Shown here: piece by piece, positions 13,301 through 25,300 of the stretch | Layout of the letters: every line of letters starts with the position of its first letter | How positions within the stretch are numbered: the stretch's first letter is position 1 | Origin: Symbiodinium kawagutii | Taxonomy: Eukaryota > Sar > Dinophyceae > Suessiales > Symbiodiniaceae | NCBI GenBank assembly: GCA_009767595.1 | Contig: VSDK01000567.1 | Coordinates: forward strand, 140,053 to 204,052 | Length of the DNA: 64,000 nucleotides | Direction of reading: 5' to 3' | The notes under the pieces: generated by a model | What the model saw: only the letters and a program-made list of their open reading frames with translations | What the model was told of the DNA's origin: nothing | Database searches by the model: none | Translations under genes and position numbers: made by a program

Positions 13301-16300
13301 CCGGATCTCCATCCCACAAAACTTCACCGGTTCTTCCGCCGATGCCCGCGTCACTTCGGAGAGGGACCACCGTTGTTGGATAGCTTCCATCGCCAGTTCT
13401 GTCGATGGTAGCTCCCCCGTGATGAGGATGTCATCAACATAGATGGCAACCAATCCGGTCCACCTCATGTTGTTGGTCTCCAGGTCGAACTCTTCCATGC
13501 GCCACACATTCTCGTCCTGGGTGGCCGTGAATCGACCTTGAACTTGGCGTCCACCATCTTCAAGGAAACGAGTCCATCGCATCTTGGGCAACTCAGCATG
13601 GCGATGAACAGCCCAATCCTTCGGTGACGTTACCAATCCATACATAGCCAATTGGATGGTCCATACGTCACCCTCCTCTGCAAGTCCCAGCAGCCGGAAA
13701 ACATGGGGGATTTCCATGATCACAATCTTTGTGGCATCTCTTCTTGGTGCGTTTAAAAACGCTGTGCGAATGTCGGAAGTGGCAACTTCCCACCTGAACA
13801 TTGCGGCCGATTTCACCATCGCCCGCACCTGGCATCCATCCACACCTCCTGCGTAGGTGTCCTGGTCAAAGCGCGACTCACTGTAGTTGCCGCATACCAC
13901 GGCTCGGGCACGATGTGTGCCACTGCCGGCTTTGATGGTGTAAACCATTTTGGCGGGGAGAACTTCCAAACTCTTCCCAAGCCTGGATGCCTCTTCCAAG
14001 ACATCAGTTTTCTTTCTTTGGATCACCGCCTTCTTGGTGAGGACCAATTGATCATATTCAGCCTTGATTGCCCCACGCCATGCATCAAGGTCGGCCATCA
14101 CTTGTTTCTGACCAATAGTCCTGGTCACCAAGTGCTCGTTGTTGAGGTCTTGATGAACTTTGTTTTGTTCCTCAACCGCCAAAGCACAAAGGTCTCGTTC
14201 AGCTTGAGCTTTGATGTGCAAAGCTTCCGTGATTGATGCCAACCAGAGAGCTTGATCAGCACTGGAACCATCCAAACGCCCCATTTCTTCTTCGATGAAG
14301 GAAGCCATTTCACCATGGACCATTCGCAGCACCCCAGCACGCGAGTTCTCTTTCAGCGAGGCCGCTGGGCATGAGCCACCGCACCAGCTGTTTGGCGCCT
14401 CCTCCCAATCCCCACCTCCAAACATCTCCTCCCCCGAGAACCTGTCTGGACTCGTTCGTGCTGAAGGTGCTGTTGCCAATGTCCAACTATCTTGGCTTCC
14501 ACGGCTTATGGGCGACACTGGACCATCTGAACAAGTAACATCAGGGGCGGCAAAACACATCTTGGGTGCGTGGTCTCCAAAACCAAAAGTTTCAAAGCAG
14601 TCCCGCCACACCCCATTGCCGATCACAGTCTCCCCCTCAATGGTTGCCATTGAAAGCACCGGAGCGGTCTTGCCCCGAAAACGTCGATGTGGAGCCTCAT
14701 CTCCCCATTGTGGTTGCATAGGCCCATCGCGTTCAGGCAAATGCACATGGGGATCTGGGTCGGAACGATCGATTTCCTCTTGCGAAGGACCCTCCGGAAG
14801 CACCACATCATCCGTGTAGAAAGTTCTCTTGGTGCCACAAGCTCTGACGAAGTAGCTCGTTGTTGTCAAAGAGCTTCCAATGGCTGGGCCGAGAATTTCC
14901 ACTTCCTCACGCAAGTTGCGCCAGTCCGTGTAGCGATCAACCCAAGATTTCTTGAGGGCCCAAGCTTTTCGACCATAGCGCAACAGAGGCTTCACAGGCC
15001 AGCCAAGTGCTCCCAATTGGCGACGGAGCAAAGCTTCACCCAGATGACGGGCTAACAGTGGCCAGTCATCAAGATCGGCCACATTGGCCGCAATCAACGA
15101 TCTCATGGACTTCTTGAGCATCCCAATGGCAGCCTCAACTCTGCCGTTCGTTTTGAATGAATCGCCCACCGTAAGGGTGTGGAGAATGCTGCGGTCACGG
15201 CACCAGGTTTGAAAAGCATTGGCCAGGAATTCACGTGCTCGGTCTGTGTGAATTCTGAGCACGGGCAACCCCAGAGCCCGCAATCGAGTGTTGATGCGAG
15301 CCACCGCTGGGAGGATGTCAGAAATCTGACGACTTTCCACAGCTTCCACAAACGTCAACTGTCGAGTGGTGACATCCTTCGCATGCTCCACCAAAGCAGT
15401 CCATGATGCCATTGAAGCCTTTGCAGCCTTGACCACCGGGGACTCCTCATCAAAGGGCACTTCTTGAGCTTCATCATCAGCATCATCAAGAGGACATCCA
15501 GCAGCTGGTGGATCCCCATCGGCGGGACCAGCATCTTCACCGGGTTGATGGAAACCTAAATCATCCCATTCAGCATCCAGAGCTGGGAGCGGTTGATCCA
15601 CTTCCTCGGAGTCAGCCGTGCCAGGAGCTTTCACCAATGGTTGGCCTGAACGAGTCACTGGGAACGTGTAGGCACCCACCAAGAGGTAGCGACGCACCTG
15701 CTGCCCTTTGCCTCGATCACATTGATCATTGCCCGGTGTCATGCGACCACTCAGATCCAAGGAGAGAGTGAAGCTTTGAACGTGTTGCACCCGACGATGC
15801 GGCTTGGAGCGAGCTTGTCCTTCGATACAGTAGCGGCAGTCACGCCTCGCAGGGAGGTGGTCGTTGTTGAAGTGCTGCTGCCACTGCTTCATGGCTTCCA
15901 TGCTCAAAGGGCGCACCTTGGGACGCTGTTCCACCTCACTTCCCGGGAGCATAGCCAGCCACCTTTTGAGAGCAACTGCGATAGCCATCTTGAGACCAGG
16001 TGCCCAAGCCGACCACGACTGGCTTTCTTGGCAACGAACTTGAAGAGGTTGAGATCGACGATCCACCTCCGAAGATGTAGCCCTTGAAGACCCCCTCAGG
16101 CCGTCCAACTCCTTGATCTCATCCAAGACCACAGCCAAAGTTGTTGGTTTCCTTTTGATGTGACCCATTGGACCTTGGTCACAATGCACCATACAGGTGC
16201 CAAAGATGCTTTCAAAGCGCTGCCACTCATCGGTCTTCCAAAAAGTCATGAAGGCCTTGTCCTTGGCATCATGTCGGTACCTCGATGGGTCTTCCGGCTG

Positions 16301-19300
16301 CTCAGCAAGGAACGCAGTCTGTGGAGCCGTTGATGGCCGAACACTTTCACACACCACGTAGAGCAGCATCATCTTGACCCACAGAGCACTGTCATCCACC
16401 ACCTTGGTCTGCTCGGATGGTGAAATGCCCGGAAGGCCATAGGGGTGCTCTAAACTGCGAACTGGAGCTGGCCCATCGTCGCCCTGGTAGCGGAGCGCAC
16501 TCATCGTGCGACATGGTGGCCCTCCAATCACCGCTTTGACCTTGCCGGTCGTGCAAAGAGCCAGCAAGTAACCAAAGATGTGTCGATCGAACAAGTCTGC
16601 GGGTTGAGGTCCCACGACATCCACACAGATGACCTCGCACTTGCCACCACCAAGATGTTTGTGCCACCATTTTGCATCAGCACCAGCAAAGAGATGCAGC
16701 ACCACATGGTCTGCCCGAGCCACTCTCCGCCTCTGGCGACGGTTCCACGGAAGATGGTGTCCAAGATCCTTCTCGGGGACTTCATCCAAGTTGGGTGGCA
16801 CTGCCCGCAACAAAACCTGTTCAGGCAGATTGGGGAACATCTCCTTCAGCTTGGCAATCAACGCCACTTCAATGCTGCCAGAGCGCTGTCCCACCAGTTG
16901 TTGTGTCAACAAGTTCTTCGCCGCCAGCAGCCTCAGTTGTTGCCGCACCTGTCCCAATTCCAACTTGTCCAGGATCTTCATGCCTTCAGCTTTGGGAATC
17001 ATAGGGCATCCACCATGAACTTCAACTCGAAGGAGTTGACCATCATCGTCGACGATCTCGCAAGAACCATCGTTCCAGGTGATGGAAAATCCCATCATGG
17101 TAAGCCCACCCATCGGCAAGATCCAAGTGCTCTTGAAGTTGTTGGCCTTGGGGTCGAGGAGCAACACCTTGGTATTCTTCTTGAGGCGTAGAGCATCTGT
17201 CGACCCATTGGCCAATGCTACCTGAGTAGGGACCGCACTTTCCCATTCCTCCACGGATCTGGCGGGCCTCAACGCATGGGTAGCCCCAGAGTCAACCAAC
17301 ACCCAATCATCTGCACCCACATAGTTGGTTGACGACAGCTTGACGTCGATGGCTTTCAAAGTAGGTCCATCGGTGCGAATGGAACGGAGAAGTTGAGTAG
17401 CCTCTTGTAGCAGGTTGTTGGCATCCACCCGATTCAATGCACTCTCCCCCGTACCAGCATTCCCACCATCTCCTGGGTTCTCTTCCTTGCTACTCTCAGA
17501 GGTAGCTCCCTCCTTCGTTGGTTCAGCATTCAACTCTTGAACCTTGGTAGGCGAAGTTGCTGCCGGTTTGGAGGTAGTAGTCGTTGTAGTTGATGGAGAG
17601 GCCAACTTTTTTGACGAAGCAGCTGCTTTGCCGGCCCCTGGTCCTCCTCCACCACCTCCCCCCGCATTGCCAGATGCGCCAGGTTGCTTGGGATTGTTGA
17701 CCTTGCAATCGCTCTTTCGATGTTGGGTACTGCCACAAACCCAGCATCGCTTGTCCTTGTCCGGCACATTGTCCCAAGCATGACTCCACTTACATGTCTT
17801 GCCAGCTCGACAACCTTGATCGGACATGAAGTACTTGCAGGGCTTTTCGGCCATGGTGCCAACCCCTTTGCCAGGTTTAGCATCAGGGGTAGATGAAGGT
17901 GCCGTAGAGGGATTTCCATCGGCATTCACCTGCTTCACCTTCGGTGTAGGACTCGCCTTCGGTGGCATGGAGGGCACCATCAATGCGAGGGTCTCCGCTT
18001 CAGCTAAAAGGCACTGAGAAAAGTTCCACAACGCCTCATGCGTTGGCTGTTGGTCCAGAGCCAGTTGGCTTCGACTCTGAGCGAGTCTAAACCCCGCCTG
18101 TGTATCCGCTGCCACAATCTTTTGCACCATGGGCTCCATTGTCTGCAAGAGCAAGGTGCCGTCTGGGAGGGTAGCCTGGATCTCCTTAGCCCTGCCATAG
18201 TAGCGCCTCCAGGTGCGCAAAGCCGCTGCAGCCTCCCCCATAGTCAAACACGAGGGCAGCTCCAACAGTTCTTTGAGCAACAAAGACTTTTCACCGGCTC
18301 CCCCAGGCTGGAATTTGATGTAGAGGCGAAACAAGATCGCTGTGGATGTCAATTGTCTATCGGACACCAGCATCTGATGCAGCTCTGTGGGCACCGACTT
18401 CAACAGAAGATTGACACCACGTTGTTCAGTTCGTTGATAGTTCGCCGCCTCCAACTCCAAGGGAAGGGATGGAACCAGCTGGACTCGCTGCAAGGGAGCC
18501 GCCACCCTCCAGTGGTCATAGTGTTGTTGAGCAGCTCCAAGAGTGGTAGCCCACCAATGCGAGGCGTTGTTGCTCAAGTCACGCATCACGGGACCACACA
18601 AGGTAATCCAATCGCCAAAGTCCAGTGGCGATGCATCCCCTTTGAGAGCAGGCAATTCGGCTTTCCCACCCCCTACTCCTTCCTGCCATGACAAAGGCAC
18701 CGCTGCCCCATAGGGTCCCGAAGTTCGAAGGTCACCTCGGTCTGGTAGCGGAGCAGCTTGAGAAACCTCCACAGGTGGTGGCGGTGGTGGTACTTGGTCA
18801 TCATCTTCAGCACCACTCGGAGAGTCGGCCACCAACGCAATGTCTCGACCTCCACCAGGTGGTGGAGTCCACCAAGGATTGCCTGGGTGCGACCGCGGCA
18901 ACGTAGGATCGCCATAGCCATAACCACCCACCGTCTGCATATAGTCCAACAGCAATCGTCGATACTCTGGATTGGCAGTTTGACGATGATACTGGTTGAT
19001 TTCCTGTCGAGCCCTTTCGAAATCAGCAACCACAGCCGGCAACTGACCTTCATCTTCTCCCCGTCCATGTTGAAGTCCTCGAGGATGAGAGGGGGCGTCG
19101 GGGCGCCACTCACTCCCGCGATCGTGCTGAAGTCCTCGAGGATGGGAGGGGGCGTCAGAGCGCCTCACACTCCTGGTGGGAATCCAATCCGAAGGTCGGG
19201 TTCCTTCCAGAGCAGTGGCCGTGGAAACTGGATCACCTTGACCATGATCACATACTTCACCAAGCACTGCTGCATCGCGCTGCGGAGCCCGATCATGTGC

Positions 19301-22300
19301 TAATACTTCCCCAAGCACTGCACCACCAGAGCCCGCCAACGCAGCCCGATCGCCATCAGCAACAGCACCATGCAAAACAGCCCGATCTTGGCCAAGTACT
19401 TCACCAAGCACTGAAGCGCCTGCACAAGGCTGCTGAGCCCGAGCTTGGCCACGTTCAGTACCGTGCACACCAGCGCCACCGGTGCTAGCCGCGGCACCAC
19501 TGCTAGAGCTGGCTTCTCCCCGGAATGGTTGGGACCAGTATGGATTGTTGGATCCAAACCCATGGCCATGTTTGCGTTCCAACATATTACGAAACTGCTG
19601 AACTTCTTGTTCAACCCAAAAAGCTCTGGCTCTGGTAGGGGACATCACGTCGCGGTCAGCTACTGGTCGCCATTGGGGGTCCGGATGTTTCCGTTTTCCA
19701 GAGTCATCTACTCTTTCATAGCCCTCAAACATGGAACTTTGAACAAGCTTGGGTGGTGGTGGAATGGGCAGCTCATCATCCAAAGGCGGTGGTCCGTCTG
19801 GAACTCGGGTCCCTCCTGGAGTATGACGATCCTGGTTGATCTTCTGAGGTGCGGGTTCCTTCCTAGGTGAAAAGAATACCCTCTCACTGGTAGCTGCAAC
19901 CGGTTGTCCAGGATCATACGCAGCTTGCGAATTGGTGGAACAGACCCTTCCAGTTGTGTCCAATTCAGCCTTGGAAGCAACACCCACTTCCACCCATGAC
20001 CCAGAAGCACTATCCGATGTGCCACCCTGGGATCCATGTCTTTCCCTCAAAGTTTGCAGTTCCCGCTGAAGCCGCAGGTTTTCTTCACGAAGGGTTTCAA
20101 CCATCTGTTTCTCAAGTTCTCGTTGAAGCCCATCATCATCACGAGTACCAGCAACATCGTTACCAACCTTCGGGGGTTCACGAGGTTCCAAAGCAGCTGG
20201 CATAGGACCCATAGTTCGAGCATGGGGCCGCATTTGATCATCCCCAGAAGCAGACTGAGGCATCATCCCTTGCGACTGGAAACCATCATGGCGTGGTAGA
20301 AGTGCACCATCATCTGGACTACCTAGATCCCTCTTGACTTCCGGGGTGACAAAGCCTCTTCCGGATCCAGCACCCATCAGCTCACCGCTGCCACGGCCTT
20401 TGCCAGTTCTCTGGCCAGCCGAAATGGGTCCTTCCGTGATAGGCACCGGTTCCTCGTCGGTCCCTGGACTAGGCATGGGCAGACTTCCAGGTCTAGCAGC
20501 TTCTACCGAAATCGCCATCTGTAGCCTATCGCTGTAGAATGGGTTCTGGTTCGCCATTAACCCTCGACGAAGCTTGGGCTCATAACCCACTTGGAAAACA
20601 CTACGGAGATGCGCTTCCTTTTGGACCAAAAATGCCTGGTAAAGTAGAGGTTCACTCCTCATGTATGGTACACTTCTCATTTGTGCAGTCAATGCGACAG
20701 AATAGTAATAAACCAACCATTTTGGGGCCCCCCAAACTGGCCTGAGAAAGCACCATATAATCAATGACTGCTAGCAACCAGCACATGGTCTTTCGCCGCC
20801 CATGGTGGCCATGCACGTAGCTTCCCATGCCGCCGGCTCCCACGGTGCCTTCTTCTCCCTGGAACTGCACCTGGTGTCCATGCAGAGGTTGCTTCATGGA
20901 TATGGCAGTTTCTCAAAATAGGGAGCCATAAAAAATGGTTGGCTTTTTACTATAAATGACTATGAATGGATGATTTAGGGGTACCCCCAGTTTTGAAAAA
21001 CCACCATATATACCCAAGTGCTTGCCGTGCGCCCTGGCTAATTATTGTTGCTTCTTGTCTCCTGCTTTTAATGAAGCATTAAACATGAACGTGAACGATG
21101 ATCACAGAAATCGGACCATCAAACCCCTTCTGTTAATCAATCCTAGGCACTGTGTAACCATATATGGATGATCCCATATGATTAACCACTAAGCATTCCA
21201 CATCCCATTGCCATAGTCACTCATCATGGCTTCCCTCCCAGCTTCCCCCTGGCATGCTGGCTGACCAGGTGCCCATAGGAGCAGGAGAATGGTCAGATAT
21301 GGCCAGCTGGGTCAAGCAGTGAACCAACCAAAAATGGTGGGTAATAGCCAACGAACTATAGGGAAAATCATGGATAATGATAGGGAACCAGGGGGACTAG
21401 CCGGGTGAACTGACCCACAGCCAAATATGATCTTTCTGGCTGATTCATGATGAACAATGATTCATAATGTGCTGGAAGGGCGAACTCATTGTCAGCAGAA
21501 TACGCGCTTCTAGATGATCACGCAGGCTGGGAAAGGCTTACAGACCCAGTATTTTACGAAAATAGCTGTGAGCTTTGTCTCCAGGAATGAACACAGCACT
21601 AAGCTACCTGAATTGCAGCCTCTACACTTGTAGTCCAATTTTTTTGAGGGCATTTCCGGTCTACAGCCACAAAAACATTTCTAGATATACCAAGCAGTCC
21701 TGAAGGCGACTACAGAAGCCACTGCCAGTCTCTTAAAGATTCTCGACCATACACCAACACTCACCGAGCTACTAGTCAGCTCATCATTAAACTGCTGAAA
21801 CACTCTCCACAGTTGGAACCCGCTCGCCTGAATCTTGGCGCGCATTTCTTCACCAGTGCGGTTGCGCCTCAGAAATCCCCGGCTGTGCATGGAACCTGGG
21901 ATGAACTCCACCGTGGGTGGTTCCAGCACCCAAATATGCCCAAACCATAAAATACTGGAATTCTTGATAGGAAACCATGGGACAATCAAATTTTTTTACC
22001 CCAGCCTGGCGGCAAATATGGCCATGAGTCAAAACCCTGTTGTACCCATAGTCAAACCGTTGGGACGTTCACAGATGCGCCTGTTTGGGTGGGTAAAGAT
22101 CGACCCAACTCGCCATATGACTCTATCGATACAAAGGAATTCAAGGACCAAAGGTCACAAGCTGTCTCTGCTCATCTTACAACCCACATGGTGGTTAGAT
22201 CCAGAAGTTAGTAAAGCACTATCAGTTTGTAGAGCAACAACAAAGAGCTGTCGATAGAGCATCAAATATGGGGGTTGATCAACCGTTTTCAAATTGCAAA

Positions 22301-25300
22301 GCAATACTGGATGGCGGTTTTGAACATTTCAATACCCTTCTTATTTTCTCCGATATTAACCAACAGTTGGTTGGTGGACTAACATTTTTCAGAAGGGTTG
22401 AAACCACCAAGCAGAATACCGCTTGGTACGACCTGCAAGTGGTGTTCTCTTCTTCAATCTAGCGATTCGCGAAGAGAATGACCAGTTGGGCTTGTGGGAA
22501 CAGGCAAAGGTTCAACCAATGGAAGATCCAGTGTCACCGCGTCACTGATGACTCAGACTTGCCACGGCCCTGTTTCCTTCTGTCCATCAATTGCACGGAC
22601 CCAAAATAGATCGTTGCTTCTGAAAAACACCATTTGAAGAGATTCAGTTGGGGGGGGTCTTCTATTTTCTGAATATGCCCATGGTATTTGGCCCCTGGCA
22701 CCCCAACTAATGGCTGCAGCGGAGCTGCGGGGCACCAACTTACATCCTTGCATGTGGCGCTTTGATTATTGTTTCCTGTCCAGGAATAGCCCCAGCTATA
22801 GGGCAACCCTCATATCTCTATACCATAAATATATTTATATATATATATATATAATCAAATAAATAAATAAACTAATAAAACCAAGACATGCTTGTTTGCT
22901 CTGCAGTATGGATTGATAGACTTCAATAGATCAGTGTATCGGTGCTACTCAGTCAGTGGTACATAAAACAAAGTTGTGATTTGTATGCTCCGGAAAAATG
23001 ACGACCCAGGAGTGTCATCCTGGGAGCAAACACCTGGTAGCAAAACAAGAAAAATGGCTTGAACTAATCCAATGATGTTCATCAACCAGCAGCATTAACA
23101 ACTAGGCAGCATGGATCATTCGTTCTTGACAGCTATCAAGACGTAACAACAACCACCCATATTAGCTATTGCTATCACCGACCAAGCGATATCAACCACT
23201 ACTATCTGGGGATTTGCCAAAAAAAACCATGTGAACCCTAGAAATGGCGGGGGTTTCATGGCTCGTTTCCCTATGAAGCGCATGGCTATGAACAGCTGGA
23301 TGCTGCTTGTAGGTACCACCAGGGCGAGCCGGACACCCTGCTGTGAGGCCCCTGCAGCTGGTGATAGGAATCCATGAAGATCTCGGATCGCCTGGCGGAG
23401 ATCTGAAACCTATACTGGTTGGTGGTGCTCACCACCCATGGTAGTGGTTATATATGGTTATAATGGGTGATAATGATCATTAGCTGGTTGCTGGTTGAAC
23501 CACCCCTATGAAGAATATTAGTCAACCAACGTTAACAATCACTAGGGGAAACAAAAAATGTTTCAAACTACCAACCAGTATATGGGGTTTTCTCATAGGG
23601 AAGCCTCCAGAATGGTTTCTTGCTTGCTATAAATGGTTAACATTGCATGATTTGAGGGTACCCCCATTTTGAGAAACACCCATATAGACTACCCTACAGG
23701 GGTAAGACTTAAACCTCGATGAGTTATGATGAGTTCAAACACTTTCTTCGGGAGCCCAGCTAGTGATGCAGAAGCCCTAGCGCACTGAAGTGTCTCTGCG
23801 TCTATAGCTCTTCTGGATGTGAGACCATCATCATGCCCCATCATACCATGCTTGTGATGCGCAGCAAGAACAAGGGACACAGTCAATTCATGGCTCATGT
23901 CAAAAATCGAAACACTGCACATAAAAGGGATTTGTCAATCTTGTCACTCCACTTGGGCGTCCTTCAGCATCCTTTTTAGACCGCTTGGATCAGAAAAGAA
24001 CCAAGGATGTGGACGAATATTGGTCAACAACAAATTAGATTGGCGGATATCCAAATTCTAGACAATTTGAATGTTTAAAACAAAATGCTGACCAACTTTC
24101 GGACTCTTGCTGGTAGTGGCCCAAGAAGTATCGTCCAAGCAAGGCAACAGTCCGGAAGCTATTGATGCAGGTATTGTGCACCTATCACTGTCGCCAGTGT
24201 AAATGCAGCAGCTCATGTCGATGAGACAAACAACATTTAATACATCAAATGTTATCATAAAACACATAAACCTGTGAAGCCCAGTACATCATTGGGTTTA
24301 CATACCGATTGTCCAGTCATCAACCGTGAACCATCGTCATGAATCAGAACGAACCGTCAATGAGCTATCATTGTAACTTGTAAGCCTCAATTTACCATCA
24401 ATTGATCATGAATTCATCATCATGTTATAATGCAGCCATCAACAAACCATCAACCAACCATTGTTAAAATCATCAATTGCAGCAACCATCTGCTCACCAT
24501 CATGACAACCATCAATTAGTTATCCATTGACCATCATCACAACCATCAATTCACTGTAACCTTCAAATGATCGTCATTTAACCGTCAAATAGCCATCAGC
24601 AAATCGTCAATTAACACACCATCATGACAATCATCACTTCGCCATCAATTCACCATCATTACAATGAACATGAACGATCGTTGGAACCATCCATTCACCA
24701 GGATCTGTTCATTCTGATCAACCCTGGAGAAAACCACTGGAACTCCCGGCCTCACTCGGAGCCGGATGGTCTCGTAACGACTTTCCATTCGTCTTGACCT
24801 GCAGCACTTCCATCATGGATACCGATTCCAGTGCCTATCTATTGTCAAAAACAGCTACACATAGAACATGTCTGTAGGTGTTCATCACTGCCCGTGCATG
24901 TAAATACTGTATATGTTCTATTTACATATGTACATGAGTACTGAAATGTAAAACATATCTAAAACTCTCTATATATTATATACATATTAATACAAATTGT
25001 AAAGATCTCCTTATATATATAAATATATATAGACATAGAAATGTAGACTGCATAAACAGATATGCATAAAAGAGACATTATCAAACATGAGTGTATAACA
25101 CATCTACGCAGGCCATTTATGAATATGTGATATCCTTGCAAATAGCCGGTAATACAAACAAACTATGCCTGATACAAAATGTCGAACAGAGGATGGTTCT
25201 TCTCGTCTAAATTTACCTAGCATGACATTCACAAAGTGTTCAACAACCCAGAGTTGTTTTGAACACCATCCAACTGCTGGTTACAACCTTCGCTCATGCG

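Larger units (their letters stand above)
11481..20701 (-). mobile_element. Intact Ty1/copia LTR retrotransposon carrying a DNA methyltransferase-like domain
   Basis: A 9.2-kb element on the minus strand bounded by direct repeats of 114 bp (20588-20701) and 104 bp (11481-11584). The two copies match at every aligned base and differ only by one 10-bp indel, so the insertion is young. The flanking 5-mer ATAGT at 11476-11480 and 20702-20706 is a target-site duplication. A tRNA-Met-like primer-binding site abuts the 5' LTR and a purine tract abuts the 3' LTR. The order protease, integrase, reverse transcriptase, RNase H is that of Ty1/copia. LTR ends (minus strand TCTG...AGTG) are not the usual TG...CA. 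The element lies in an intron of the HECT gene in the same transcriptional sense, and split a pre-existing MITE. Confidence 0.95.
11425..20755. mobile_element. Family A MITE, copy 4, split by the copia element
   Basis: The left half is 11425-11480 (GGGTGTTTCTCAAAATAGGG...CATTTATAGT) and the right half 20702-20755 (ATAGTAATAAACCAACC...GAGAAAGCACC). Joined at ATAGT they give a normal ~105-bp family A unit, flanked by ATAT on both outer sides. Confidence 0.85.

Noticed and set aside
16580-17191. 203-codon plus-strand frame within the copia element
   Set aside because: Shadow of the polyprotein on the other strand.
20572-20587. tRNA-Met anticodon arm as a tRNA gene
   Set aside because: Only the 16-base arm matches; its place beside the LTR makes it a primer-binding site.
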